DNA of 64,000 bases from Myrica gale (GCA_963930655.1 OZ005610.1:3105001-3169000); one strand, 5' to 3'; shown: positions 46,477 through 59,800, counted from the stretch's first letter. Made by a program: numbers and translations. Notes: generated from the sequence alone by a model not told the origin.

Positions 46477-48702
46477 GTCGTGCATTAATTCATTTGTCGA
46501 CTAGATTAATCAGTTCCTCTGACTAGATTAATCAGCTCCTCATAGAATTAATACCAAAGCGATAATGAAAGTACAGTTTTTGAAACATAACAAAACCTAT
46601 TGAGATTGATTGACAACAATGCATGTGTTTAGGTTCCTCAAAATGCATCAATCTCAACCCTACCATCTGAACATGTTCATAATGAAACAAATGGAAGGAG
46701 GTTACAAAACTGACCGTCGGAATTGGTAATTAAATAAAAAATAAAATACCGCCCCTTGTGTTCATTTATATTAATTGTCCGGTTAAATTACTCCGCAAAT
46801 CTCTAGGGTTTGACCATTTTTTAGATTGGTCCTCAAGGTTCAGGTTTCCCTAAACATATTCATATGGTTTAGTCGCAATCCCATACAGATCATGTCGTCA
46901 ACTTAATGGATGAAAATGCACATATGGCTAACGACTTACACGTGGAAATTATTTTTAAAAAATATATTAAATTAATTATGTTTTTGATTAATTTTAGATT
47001 AATTTTTTAATTTTACTTATTTAATGACACATGTCATATGCAATTGTGTGATATTTTTTTTTAATCGAACTGTTCATTTCGACATATAAGCCGTTAGACA
47101 TGTGTGCATTTCTGTTCATTAAGTTGACGACATGATTTGTATGAGAATGAGACTAAAGTTAAGAGATATTTTTAGATCAATATGAGAAAATATAAAAAAC
47201 TAAGAACTTACCGAGTAATTTAGCCTAATTATCCAGACCATTCCTGCGTATTATTGCAATACTCTCACGTGGGCAGCCCCAGCGCGTCATTTCTGCTTCT
47301 GGGTTAAGATTTTGGAGTAGCTCGCTAGTGCACATGCATGATGGTTTTTTTTTGGCTCCTGCCATCTCACAGACATCTGTTCGATAAAAGAAAAACACAG
47401 AGCTCAAGAATTCCTGCATGACCTAGGGCCGACAACATGCATCCAGTGACAGCAAGATCCATCACATGTGCCTCTCTCTCTCTCGGTTTGCATATGGTAA
47501 TCAATCTAGCTAGCAAGGATATTATACTATCTCGAGTTCCAATTTCCCAGATTACACAGGTGGAATATGAAATGGGTTTCTGAATTGAGGGTGTGGGGGT
47601 ATCAAGACAAAAGATTGGTCGACCGTTAATAATTTTATACAATATGGTAGTTCATTTAAGTAGGGATATGTCAACCAGTTCCATCTACGGTTCCCAATTG
47701 ATAGCACCCCTACGCATTGAAAATTTGAAATTTACGAATCAGAATAAAATCATTGGACGTACAAAGACTTTTTCCAAGCTTTCACTCTATGAGATGTGAA
47801 ACCAGGTGTACGTAAACTCCTCCGATATTATTTTTGGCTCATCCAAGACAAATCGAGGGCAGTAGTGCCTCACACTTTGTGTTTCCATCTGAAAATAGAC
47901 CAAAGCTTCCAAGAAATACTCAGTATAAGTGCAATCCACCGAATTAGATACTATACTTGGCCTAGCAAACGTTCCAATGTTCACCTTATTCATCCGAGGA
48001 CGATGTTCATGTCTCAAACAATTTCATTTTGCTCCGAAATTCAGATGGGGTTTCATTTTCACACTTGGCTTATGAAGAGTTGAATGTCGTGAAATTTTAA
48101 GGGATTTTCTTGATTTATACACAGGATAATTCTGGGATGGAAAAAGATATCAGCTGTTTCCCTCAACGGAGTGTTGATCTCCAACACGTACTCGTTTCAA
48201 GCTATTCAAATTCCAATTTTGGACCTTCTAACATGCGGAAATTTCAAGTTCTCACCCCACCAGTCCAACGTGACCGTGGGGTTTGGGCTCAAGATTGATG
48301 GCTACACTTTCAGACTTTTCTATTTGTCTAGGCCCACACACCTAATATGATCCAACCAATCCAATCTGGCGCATCGCACCTTTAATTTCAGAGGATCATA
48401 TAATATTATTGGAGCATTCTTTATTTTCTTTTATTCTGAGCATATATTATTGAAGCATTCCTTTATAAACAATCTGTTAACGTAAAACACTAATTAGTAT
48501 CAGTTTTTTTTGTAACACTATGCACAAGAGCTTCTGCTATAAACCGAACCAATTCAGTTTTAAAAGAACATCGCTCAAACATTTCCATCGTATCTTATGC
48601 AAATACTTTTTTTTGCTGTTAATGTTTTATAATTAAAAAAAAAATCTTATTGAAACAAGTTAAAGTTTCGACACAGGACAATGAATTTGCTTGTAGCATA
48701 GA

Positions 48703-48990
48703 TTAAACAGCCTTCACGGAGATGTTGCCGCTGAATAGTTCTTGAACACCAATTGCCGTTATCTGGTTATGAACTCCTGTGGCTGCAGCTCATCACTTGC
48801 AAATCACCAATAAGAAAGTAATAAAAAGAGGAAAAATCAACCAATGAGTAAACGGGGAAACGTGGTAATTGAATAGCCTGATTGAATTGTATTCATCAAG
48901 TAAAGAATCCTCCAAATCATTCCTATATACAATCATAAGCTTGCCATTAGGATATTGGCGAAGCACTTCTTTGTACACGAACCCCTGGGG
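48703..48990 (-). other. possible exon remnants of an unidentified gene
   Basis: On the minus strand, a frame at about 48841-48990 reads GFVYKEVLRQYPNGKLMIVY followed by RNDLEDSLLDEYNSIRLFNY, and after an AG acceptor at about 48782 a second frame reads GVHNQITAIGVQELFSGNIS to a TAA at 48703. Composition is protein-like and a GT lies between them, but no start codon or upstream exon is found and I do not recognise the family. It could be the 3' part of a broken gene. Confidence 0.3.
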
Positions 48991-49230
48991 AATGTATAAC
49001 TACATTTTCGCTGCCGGAGCTTTTTGAGTTTTCCGACTAAGCTCCAGTCCACCGAGGAGTGCTAGTCTTGAACAGCGGATTCTAATGTTAACTGTGGCAC
49101 TCAAGTATTTCTATAAACAAAGACAGACAGAAAGAGCTCTCTGCTTGGAAATCAAGAAAGTTAAATGGACTAATTCAATAAAAAAAACTCAAGTGAGAGC
49201 TCCATCTTCTCATTAGTTGTCCTATCAAAG

Positions 49231-52200
49231 TTAAGCATCTTGTTTGACTGATTCCACACCATAATTTCCGTCGTGTGCATTGCCATTTTCTCTGCTCAGC
49301 CTGGATATTGGCAAAGTCGAGGCTTGTCGAGGAGATGTTTTGCTTGATTTCTGCTTCAGATTAAGGCAAGTGTAAAAAGACATACCAGCAATAGCGGTAA
49401 ATGCTCCGCCTATACTAGTTATTCCTTGATTTGAACCAAAGAGATGGTAGTTTCCAAGAAGAAGAACACATGTTTTAAACTGCCCAAGAACAACATGGGT
49501 GATGGCGGATGTGGCCCTGTAAATTGTGAGGCAAAGTGAGATCCTACCAACAAAGATACCAAGATCAAACAAAATAATATTCTCAAATTTCATACTAAGG
49601 GTACCAAAATGTTATTATTTGAAACATATCACAATAAAGCATCTAATAAAAAGACAGTATGCGGCAATACTCATTATCGACACGATAGTGCCAGTTCTCT
49701 CGAATGTCTGCAGTCATGAGTGAGCCTAATTTGTCTGTCAATTTAACAGAGCAAAGAAACCTTCTTTTCCACCACAGCAGCAATAACAGAAAGAACTACA
49801 AACATTTTCAGATATTAACACTTGAGTTTACTTGAGTTTCTTAGCATCCAACAAAGTAGACTACATTAACAAAGACTGAGCGAGACAGTCTCAGATTGAC
49901 AGACAGATAGAGTAGGAGGAATTGAAAAAAGCAACAAGAAGCTCATGGAGAAGAAGGCTTAGACAAACATAGTTCATAATCATGTCCTGAGTTTGATGCT
50001 TTCCTAAGTGGAACTCAGAAAGATGGGAGCAGTTTCTAAATTTCAAGATTTGCTCGACATGGGCTTTAGTAATGGCCTATGATTCATTATATTATGCTGG
50101 TCCTCCAAACTATCGCTTCATAAACTTGATTATCAGTACTTTCTAAAGTAGGCAAAGCAAATTAGGACTTGTGAAATCAATGTTTGAAGATATGAATGGC
50201 ACTTTTAAGAGTTCTGCACCAGCTAGCTATGACTTGGAACCAAGTATGTCTGATTTCAGAGCATTCTACACCTAAATCCAACCATAGAAGTCCTAACCCA
50301 TATTTCATAAAAAATTTCAGAAATATGCCCATTGCTCTTCTCCTGCTACCATTCAAGACCTTCTTCTTTTCTTTTCTTTTTTTTTTTTTTTTTTTTTTTG
50401 GGGGGGGGGGGGAGGGGGGAGGGGAGTAACCCTGACTTTGGGCTGCTGTGTCTGGTCTTTTTGGCTGTATTTGTTTAAGTTCTGTTCCTGACTCTGTAGT
50501 TAATTCCGACACTTCTGGTGTTTAATCTGGAAGTGCGCTTATTTATAAATAAATAAATAAAACCAAGCCTAGCACCCTAAAAACTTTGAAGTACCTGTTT
50601 CAAGAGCATACCCTGAAACTTAATCACAACTTTCTGCAACAAAAATCCATCATGACCTAATCCTTCACAAACATATCAAGGTGTAATGGGAGACATTCTG
50701 CTGAATATATATCCAAAAGATACATAATTCTTTACTATTGTTAGGTAGCACGTTCTTACAAAGCACAAAAAAGAGTGCAACATAAACAAAAGAGACAAAG
50801 AAGCCTATTCCAATATTTCAACTTATGCATCAAGCGAACAATATCCTATAGTGATCATGAATTCCATTAAAAAAGAAGAAAGAAAGCTCATGCTCAACCC
50901 TTTTATCTAGTGCCAATGATACTGTTCTCAAATCCCAAAATTTTACTATGTTGAAGCTTCAAAATCAAGGCTGAGTTTCTGTTTCAAGCGTTGAGACGAA
51001 ACAGACTGGCATGAAGTAGCCAACAGAATGAACAAAACATGCTTACCCAAGTGCTAAAGCACCTGACCACTGAAGCAAGAAGCCAAGAACTGCTGATATG
51101 AGAATTGCCAATGTGTTATTGAAGTTCCAATCAAAGGAGAGGGCACCAGGGGGATCTAAGAAAGGTATCAAAGCAACCAGAAACAATAAAGTGATTGGCG
51201 TCGTCTTCCACATCAAGCTGTTTAACAATTCACACTCTTGGTAAGATGCAATTATGTAACTTATTTAGAAACAAACGAACATAGAAGAGACTTATAGAAA
51301 AACAAAGGAGACGTTTTGTAAGAGCTTGAAACTTACGCCAAGGCCGCCCAGTTTTCCTGCTGCTGCAAACTGGACCAGAGGATCTTGTTGACTGCGCTAG
51401 GTATTATCCATGCCAATGCTATGCAAGCACCAAAGAGGTCAAATTGGAGATCTGTCACCGTCGCCACAGCAACCCCAACAGATACAACTGTAAGTGCAAG
51501 CACCTGGAAGATTTCATTGGCAAGATTTTCACCTCGAAGCAGGATGCTATGACTCGTAACATAGGCAGATCAAGAAAACTTTTGTAAGGACAGTGACTCG
51601 TTTCAATGAAAATGCTACATCTTCAACACATATAAACCCCAAATTGCAATACTTCCCACAGCAACAGATTTAACATAAATGCCACCTATTCTATCACTCA
51701 GTCACAACTAAACGAGGTTGTCAAAATCCAATTCTTCAATTTACTACCCAATATCACTATATGCATACATGATATATACGTTCCTTGATGCAGTGACTAA
51801 GCATCAAATGAATTTGAAAAAGGGAAAAAGAAAGAAAACATGTTAAGGGCCTAATAAGTCAACCAAGATATTAAAATGTTCACATGGTCTAAGCCGCCTT
51901 TAGATTGTCATAAATCTATTTCAACACTCTGGATTCATTCAGGCATCATATATAGTTATCAAAGCATGTCAAAGGAGTGTAATGTCCAAAACCGACACTT
52001 CCTAAAGGTGGGACATGCAATTTTGCATGGCAATGACAGTGAGAGTCGTTAGATTTAAGTCAGGTCCTCCACGTTTCAGAAAAAAACGTCTTAGGTGAGA
52101 TGATTATTGAAGCTGATACATTCCCATTTTAACAAATAGCTGAATGGGTCATGAAAAGTTAATATGCCAGCCTGCTAAAGCCTCCTATAAGGATTCACTA

Positions 52201-54102
52201 CTTCCCTGCTCATTAAAGATCCCAAAACGAATTAGTTACCTTGGAGAAAGAAACTTTCTTCTTATACCATATAAACTCTGACAGAACAATTGACGGTGTT
52301 ACAGCGATTTTAGACATCTGATAAAACCCTACACTGAAAACACAGGTATTAAACTCTGAGTGACCGGAACACAATACAAATCATAGAAATAAGAAATAAC
52401 GTACCTATTGTACTTTAAGCTGACATTAGCCAGGCCAGTCGATAGAGCCATAACAGTGCCAAGAGCAATTAAAGTAGATGACCTCGTTAATTTTGAGGAA
52501 GGAGGTGCAGGGAGAACAGAGAACGCATTTAGGATGGCCATTAAAAACCAGCTTACAATATAGTGAATAAAAGTGAGTAATATTGGGAACTTGAATTGAA
52601 CTTTATTAAGCACCTGAAAAAAGAAAAACGAAAAAAGGCTAAATAAGTACAAGCTAGGAAGCGGTGACTACAAAATCCAATATGGCATTAAATGGGTAGA
52701 TTAGATATAAAGAGAGGTGGCTGATACAAACCAATTTGTTTGTGAAAATAATACCAACAGCTACCACGAAATTGAAGGTAAGAGCAACAATGGGGCCACA
52801 TCTACATTGCCATCGACGCTTTGCGCCTTCAGACGAACGAAATTCGTTAAAAAGAGAAGATCGCAACTCTTCCAGAGCTTTTCCTGAGTCGACAAAAACA
52901 AAAAAAGAGTGGAGACAATTAGCAATTTCCCTTTACGAAAAAAAAATTGTTTCGAACATGAAACAACCTATTAACGCATTAAGGTAATGATGATATCTGA
53001 GTAAATTGGGCTATGGAATAGACCCTATGGGTCCTCCCATCTCTTGTTTTGGAAATGAAATGCCGGACAACTTGACAAAACAACCTGTCTAACGACCCCA
53101 GGACAAGCACTAACCACATCTGTGCTTTGACTTCAAAAGGACTAGTCAAGGTTGTTCTTGAAACCCCTTGGATCATTATAAAGCCCAGTTCAACGTAGTA
53201 ATGTCTCAATGTGAGACTTGGCCCTTATAGACCAATCACTCATTCATTCTCATCTCCTCCATGTGAGATTCGGGGTATCACAATCTCCCCCCTTAAATCC
53301 TTGACGTCCTCGTCAAGGCCCACCAAGCCCACATTGGTGGTTACTAGAACCACTTTGATACCATTTGTAACGACCTCAAGGCAAGCACTAGCCACATCTG
53401 TACTTTGACTTCAAAATGACTAGTCAAAGTTGCTCTTGAAGCCCCTTGGATCATTATAAAGCCCAATTCAACCTAGTAAGATCTCAATGTGGAACTTGAC
53501 CCTTATAGAAATAATCACTCATTCATTCTCATCTCCCACTCCATGTGGGATTCGAGATATCACAATAGTGCTTGCCCTAGGGTCGTTACAACCGGTGTAT
53601 TTGGCTTTAAGTATCGAAAAAACACGCCAGGAAATAAAACAAATGGATACACCGGAATTCAGTACCTCGACCTCGTGTCGAAAGAGAAAAAATATGATGA
53701 TATGACTCCAAGAATTCCCAGATACGATACATTAAAGATAACAGAGGATAAACACTCTAGTACCCAACAAAAAGTATATTATTCCCATTGTTCGACACCA
53801 AAAGCTTCAATGAGGACCAGATCAACGAAACTAAGAACCCCTTCATAGCCAAGGCAAGGAGTTCAGAACTTATAGGGCCAATTGGATTGCATGATAAACA
53901 TAAAATGAAGCAAAAAAACATAAACCCGGTCTGCAAAACATGGAAAGAAACCCAATGAAGCAAGAATAATCGGACAAAACCAGAAAAACTTTTTGAAGCA
54001 GTTACCTTTTTGGCCAGCATCACTGTCTTTGCGCTTCAGAATCTTTCTAATATCTTTCCTCACAAAGAAATTGAACATTTTACGGTTACTCCGTGACAGC
54101 AT
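49231..54102 (-). CDS. nucleotide-sugar-transporter-like protein (DMT/TPT-NST family)
   Basis: Seven exons on the minus strand: 54006-54102, 52732-52883, 52405-52613, 52240-52333, 51337-51503, 51047-51217, 49231-49516, total 391 residues. A basic cytosolic N-terminus (MLSRSNRKMFNFFVRKDIRK, ending with LRSSLFNEFRSSEGAKRR) precedes about ten membrane segments: GPIVALTFNFVVAVGIIFTN, FPILLTFIHYIVSWFLMAIL, GLANVSLKYNSVGFYQMSKI, ALTVVSVGVAVATVTDLQFD, and a late SAITHVVLGQFKTCVLLLGN. The SVGFYQ...K and GxxKT-type blocks are family marks of Golgi/ER nucleotide-sugar and related antiporters. The C-terminal 50 residues are hydrophilic. The substrate is not assigned. Intron 1 holds a TRIM and intron 6 a T23G13 tract. 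Confidence 0.88.
50377..50412 (+). repeat. T23/G13 homopolymer tract
   Basis: About 23 T followed directly by 13 G, then further G-rich sequence, in the last intron of the transporter gene. Confidence 0.85.
53086..53590 (-). mobile_element. TRIM element in intron 1 of the transporter gene
   Basis: Direct repeats 53086-53282 and 53366-53564, both starting TGT(C)TAACGACC and ending GATATCACA-like, flank 83 internal bases. The reverse complement of 53346-53365 contains TGGTATCAAAGTGG, a primer site of the initiator-Met type, so it reads on the minus strand. An inverted copy of the repeat tip (AGTGCTTGCCCTAGGGTCGT, 53567-53586) abuts the right repeat. Confidence 0.8.
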
Positions 54103-56321
54103 TCCCTCTCTAATTTCCTCACAGAGAAATCAAAATGGGTCCGCTTCTCTAAAACCCTAGAGAGAGACACAGAAAGTGAGAATGCAGAACTAGACAGTTC
54201 AGTTTCAGTTAAAATTCAAAGACAAGACCGCAGGAGACAAGCTAAAAAAAGACAAGAGGCAGGCGCACAAGAACCAAAGCCAAACCGTCCGAGCGTGGGT
54301 AAAGGGAGAGAGAGAAAGAGGAAACAGGTGACGCGTGGAACGAGGAGAGCGATGATGGCGGAAAATGAAAGCTGTCGGACAGGGATTTTTGAGGAAATCG
54401 CGGACTCGACGACCGACAGATTGAGTTCTTAATTATGAACAATATATATAGTTGCTGGATTTTGAGTAAGCAGTGTGATAAATCTGATCTTTGGTTTGGT
54501 ATTGATCTAATTTCGTTACGTATCCTACTTTATTTAGATTCTAAACTATAATGCGCATGGGACCATTTCATAAAAAGACAGAAAAAGATGTTTTTCAAAG
54601 TTAGCAACCAAGTAAATTCGCGGGTGTTTTATTTATTAACAATATAGCGGTTTTGAGGAACTGGACATTGGAAGAATCATATTTTATGGTTCAAGTCTTT
54701 TGTCAATATTTTCAAATCCCATCCCAATCTTATCCCTACCTTTTGTTTTCAGATTATTATTTATAGTTTTACATAAATATAATATAGTAATACTTATCAC
54801 TTTAGTATTCCTGAGATTTAGATCTATATTCTTGAATTGAAAACGTGTAGTATGTAAAAAAAAATTCTAAACTCCATAAGCAATAGTTTAATGATATAAG
54901 GATGTATCCATATGCAGAGCAAAGTCTGAATCCTACTCGAGTAAGTCCTTAACTTAATTGATTAAAAAAAAAAATCAGTTTTTAACTTAATTAATATTTG
55001 TACTGTATGACCAAATTTAAATATTCGAGATTTGTTGTTGAACTTAGGGGTGTTCATTTGCATCGACAGTGGCCGTTTTAACAGTTAAAACCGTCACCAC
55101 TACCGGTACCATAACCAGTAAGGGCGGTTATTGTGTCTTAGCGGTGCAGTGACGGTGTCACATATGTGATTCCGTCAATTGCGGTGACGGTTTTCACTAA
55201 ACCGTCACTTATACTACCTTTAATCAACCCTAGTTGAGCCTTGAGATAATTAATTGATTATGTGACATACTTTTGTTGGAATATGTTAGTTGGTTTATGT
55301 CACATTGTTGGACATTTTATTAGACTTTAATATTTATGTTTGAATATGATATTATGTTGTACTTTTGGACAACTTATTATATTTGTTATGATTATTAATG
55401 ATTATGATATTATGTTTGAATATGTTATGATATGTGTCCATTTGATATAATTATTGATTATTATATTATGTTGAAAATTTAAACAGTCCAAAACAGTGAA
55501 AAAATTAAAAAACTCGAGGAGAAAGCCCATTTTTTTGGCACAACGGTTATACGGTTTAAGCGGTTACCGTATAACCGTTACCGTTAATACCGTCACCGGC
55601 AAGAGCAGTTATTGTGCCTTATGGGTGCGGTGACGGTGTCAAATATGTGATTCCTTCAATTGCGGTGACGATTTTTGCCAAAACGTCACTTATACTACCG
55701 TTAACTACCCCTAACTGAACTCTCAATCAAATTAGTAAGTTTTTATTTTTAATTATATAAGATCTGTCCAAAATAAATATCAATTACAAACAATTTCTTT
55801 TTTACTAAATAAGAAAGATAAAAAAAATATTAGAAATATTTTTGAATAATGAAATAAATTTAAAGATTAGTTTTTAAATCATTGTTTTGTTTTGTTATTA
55901 TACAAATTATTGAAAAAGTGGAAAGAGAAATTATTTGAAATTAATGGTTTATATTTATTTTATTTAAAATAAATAATTTAATAGAGAGAAAAATTATTCT
56001 ATAATTATTTTATTAAATCATAATCAAAAGTTTAAGAGGCGAATGCCACCTAATTTTGACCAAATTCGTCCGAATTGCGTACAAAAAAGAAAATAAAAAC
56101 ATCAGCGTGAACTGTAAAATTCAACTGATGAGGACCATGTGGTGTCAGATAAAGCTCGAGTGACATATCATTATCTTAGTCAAGGTCAGTGACACCCTAC
56201 CCCCTGTAACCAAACATACCGACTCCCATCCCTTCAACCAAGCTGCCCCGCACGGAAAAACAGGCGCTCACACTTCCCTTCAAGATCCCCTTCACCTGCT
56301 GAACCCGACGCTCCGCACGAT
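54103..56321. other. divergent intergenic region, transporter to OSTC
   Basis: Transporter promoter and leader to about 54.45 kb, AT-rich DNA, a probable non-autonomous element at 55045-55713, then a low-GC stretch up to the OSTC promoter at about 56.1 kb. No gene. Confidence 0.5.
55045..55713. mobile_element. probable hAT-type non-autonomous element rich in ACCGT
   Basis: TTAGGGGTGTTCA on the left and ACTACCCCTAA on the right could be inverted ends, with TGAACT near both flanks. The subterminal segments 55100-55230 and 55585-55735 are direct relatives (GTGATTCC, TCAATTGCGGTGACG, CGTCACTTATACTACC), and both are dense in ACCGT/ACGGT. Confidence 0.5.
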
Positions 56322-56843
56322 ATGAGGTCCAAACCCGAAACCCAAACCGCCACAGCCACGACGGACCCAGCATCGTCCACCACCGTCGACCCGATCTTCC
56401 ACCTCCTCCGGATCCTCCCGTTCAGCTTCCTCCGCGCGCCCAAGCTCCGCCTGAAGCTCCCAACCCTAACCCTCCCATCCCCGATGACCGTCTATGCTCT
56501 AGTCCTCCTCACCTACTTCATGGTCGTCTCCGGCATTGTCTACGACGTCATCGTCGAGCCCCCTGGCATCGGCTCCACCCAGGATCGCGCCACCGGCGCC
56601 GTACGACCGGTCGTATTCCTCCAGGGACGCGTCAACGGCCAGTATATCGTCGAGGGCCTCTCTTCCGGCTTCATGTTCGTGCTTGGCGGCATCGGCATCG
56701 TACTCATGGACCTTGCGCTTGACCGCAACCGCGCGAAGTCCGTCAAGGTCTCTTACGCCACCGCTGGGATCGCCTCGGTCGTGATTGCCTACGTGATGAG
56801 TATGCTCTTTATTAGGATTAAGATCCCGGCTTATCTTAGATGA
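56322..56843 (+). CDS. OSTC: oligosaccharyltransferase complex subunit OSTC (DC2)
   Basis: Single exon, 173 residues. A plant-type N-terminal extension rich in Thr/Ala (1-25) leads into FHLLRILPFSFLRAPKLRLK, then TM1 MTVYALVLLTYFMVVSGIVYDVIVEPPGIGS, a lumenal loop with RPVVFLQGRVNGQYIVEGLS, and two more membrane segments ending FIRIKIPAYLR. These are the conserved blocks of DC2/OSTC, a small membrane subunit that links the STT3A-type oligosaccharyltransferase to the translocon for co-translational N-glycosylation in the ER. The coding region is GC-rich relative to its surroundings and intronless, as usual in plants. Confidence 0.93.
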   Translation: MRSKPETQTATATTDPASSTTVDPIFHLLRILPFSFLRAPKLRLKLPTLTLPSPMTVYALVLLTYFMVVSGIVYDVIVEPPGIGSTQDRATGAVRPVVFLQGRVNGQYIVEGLSSGFMFVLGGIGIVLMDLALDRNRAKSVKVSYATAGIASVVIAYVMSMLFIRIKIPAYLR

Positions 56844-59800
56844 TTTTTCCGATTCAATGCGGAAACCATCTCTGATTCTCTATGCTGTGGGAATCCATTC
56901 TAGGTTGGTCTGTTGAGAAGCATTCGTTGTATGGAAATATGGATCTTTGGTTGACTTAATTGGCGCCGTATGCTTCGTTTGATTTTCCCAGTGACGCCGA
57001 ACCTTTTTCTGGTTCTGAATGAAACACATAGTTTTACGTCATTATGTGATCTCTAGCGTACACCTTGTCTGAATGAAAAATATAGTTTTGTTTCCATATA
57101 GAGCAATGGGGATTTAATTTGTATAACTGCGTTGGTAGTTTGTTGCTTGATCTTAGATTGGGACGATGCCCAACTGTGCCATGGTTTGAACCATGTATTC
57201 CGTGCTCGTCTGTTCCTTTTTTTTTTTCTTTGGTTTTAGGTTATTTCGTTCAAAAATAAATTTTGCATATCTAATATGGTGGTTTGGCTAGAGCAATGAA
57301 ATGAACTGATTGCTTGATATTGTCCATAGATAATGTATCTACATTTAGATATTTGCCCTACATGAAACCCTGTACAGGGTGTAAGTTTATGCATCAGCTG
57401 TGATACTAAATATCTGGCTATAATAGTATGTACTATGTCAGGATAAAGTTAGTGTCTATATTCTCTGCTTGCCCATCCCTAGGCTTTGAATGTGGTATAC
57501 CATCTGAGACTTTGGGTTTTTTTCCTGTATTTTGTGGGCTATGTATAGCTAGTTTGGTCTATTCGCATGTGAGTTTTTGTTGGGATGCTGTCAGTTTTAG
57601 TAATTCCAGTAAGGTGGTCATGTAAGCTGTGAACTATAGGGGGCAAGCATGGTCTGTACCCATAAGCAGATTAAAATTTGGAAGTGAGATCATAATTGAA
57701 TGGGAATAACTGCGTTCAACTATATATGAATGCAGAAAGATTGTCCAAGCTGAAAAAGGTGGAATGTGATGATTTGGGAAAGATAGATATAGGAAGAAGC
57801 AGCTGAAGACGAAAAAGAAAAATGCATAAGACCTAGTTTCCTTGGCAGTACACTTTGAGAATGATTGCATTGCATAGCCTCAAGACCTTAAAAACAAAGA
57901 ACAAAATCGTAAATGAATATAACAAGCAAATCAAATTTGAGTGTGGTGGCTGATAGAGACTGTACTTCTACTATATCTTTATTATAAGATACAGGAGTAG
58001 TAATTTTTTGCTTCTCTTGTTGACGGGAGCTGCCGGTGAATCCCCCTTGCGCTCTGACTGTAGTGGTGACTAGTGAATGAGTGAGGTGAGTACCAGGAGT
58101 CCATCTAAAGAGGAAGTCTAAAGTAGCAGTAGGAGCATGCTCTCTGCTACCAAAACACACAGCAATCTCTTAAATACTATTATGAGATTTTCCTGCTTGA
58201 CTCAGTTGTATTTTAGCCGAGGTTATTGTTTGTCTCAGGTTTCAACTGATGCATTGCCAAGTTTAAACTTTTCCTGCTGCTCAAGCTTGAGCAGCTCCTG
58301 TTGCCCATATTGTGCTGTAGAATTTGTGTTTGCAGAATTCAAATTTAGCCAGTTTAAATTGGAAAGGTAGATTGTGATGTGTGACAAGGTATCAATGTTC
58401 AACCGGTATTTATAAGTGTGTAGATGCATGTGGATGTTTCTTGGATGCATCGGGCAGATTTTAAGCCCCTAAACCTCATATTGACCACTTATGCGATTTT
58501 GAGCTTGTCATTCCTTTTCATTTGCTCTCTTTTTCTCTTGATTACTACTCATGCTAATATTATTAAGCTCTCCATAGCAGATATCAATTTTTATTTCATA
58601 ATTAGTTCTTTGTTGTCTTTTGCTATGTATATAGTTCACATCAGAGTTGCAAGAGCTTACCTCAGTCAACTTAATTATTGCTCTTTATTTTCATGCTGCT
58701 TAAAGTCTCTCTCCCCTCTGCCCATAGAGGGTCCATTTGTTGCATTTATGGTGATGTTTGGATCACTAGGTGAAAGGGAGTATTTATGTATCCTTCCCCA
58801 TTTACTTTAGATGATAGCTTAATTTGGCCAACTTTAGGTCTTCTGTTGGCGGCTCCTCTAATCTTCTTGGAGTGGTGAAGAGGTGAGAGAAGAGCTTAGG
58901 TCGAGTGGGTTTGTTAAGTTTGCTCTGTTCAATCATTTGTGTTTGAAGTCGTAAGTTAATTATTCGCAACATGATTGATTATTAGCTACTGGGAAAGGTA
59001 AATAGAGTCGGCGATACCATTATAAGATGTCTCGGAACCTATCCTAAGGCTAGTAATAACTACCTGAAATCACCTAAGCCATTTTCAGGACCACTTGGAC
59101 CAGGCCACCCTCATCGCCACCGGAAAACTGCTCCACCCAAAGCCAAAAGATCAATCCCGTAGGCATTGCTGAAAACGGTACGCATCTCTCATCCAACAAA
59201 CAAACCAACATAAACTATGCGAAATCTAACCTCACCCGCTGCTTGCAACCATAACAGCCTAAACAATGAGGCTCCGAAGCATATCACTACCAACCATGGC
59301 CGAAGCTTTCCCAAAACCCACAGCCCAGCACTAGCCCGTCAACACCTCTCACCAAATTGACCTAGAAAGAAACATGAAAAAAAAAAACTAGCCGGCTTTC
59401 TGTAAAGGCAGTCAACAAAACCATAAACCATCGATATAAAACATACTTGGATCTGTGGATTTGCTGACTTGTTACCAGAAAAGCGCCGCAAAATTAAACG
59501 TTTATTGTAATCACCCGATTTTCTATTTTCCCCTGTAATCCTTTTGTCATCCACTCTAATTCATTTGACAAAATTCGAGAGCTTTTTTGGAAAAGATCTT
59601 TTGTAAAAACGGCATACAATGGGAAATCGAATGTCCACAACGGCGCACGATATTTTTGGAGGTCCAAAACATGATATTATTTTGATACCCATCTTACTTG
59701 CATAGCAACTTCCAACACAGCAGTAATTACCCAAAAGAACTTCAAACTTCTAGTCGTCTTCGAAGGAAAAAGTAAAAAAATCCAAATTCCAATCCAGTAC

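Larger units (their letters stand above)
43768..48699. other. gene-poor region with hAT element
   Basis: PIN2 3' untranslated DNA, then AT-rich sequence. Recognised: (TA)n at 44589-44606, the hAT element 45421-46476 with an internal (GT)n, and scattered short open frames without support. I see no gene. Confidence 0.5.

Noticed and set aside
48126..48350. Open frame reading SLNGVLISNTYSFQAIQIPI onward
   Set aside because: No ATG, no splice partner found and no family recognised; length is compatible with chance.
58424..58810. 128-codon hydrophobic frame
   Set aside because: T-rich DNA gives Leu/Phe/Ile/Ser-rich chance proteins; no conserved motif.
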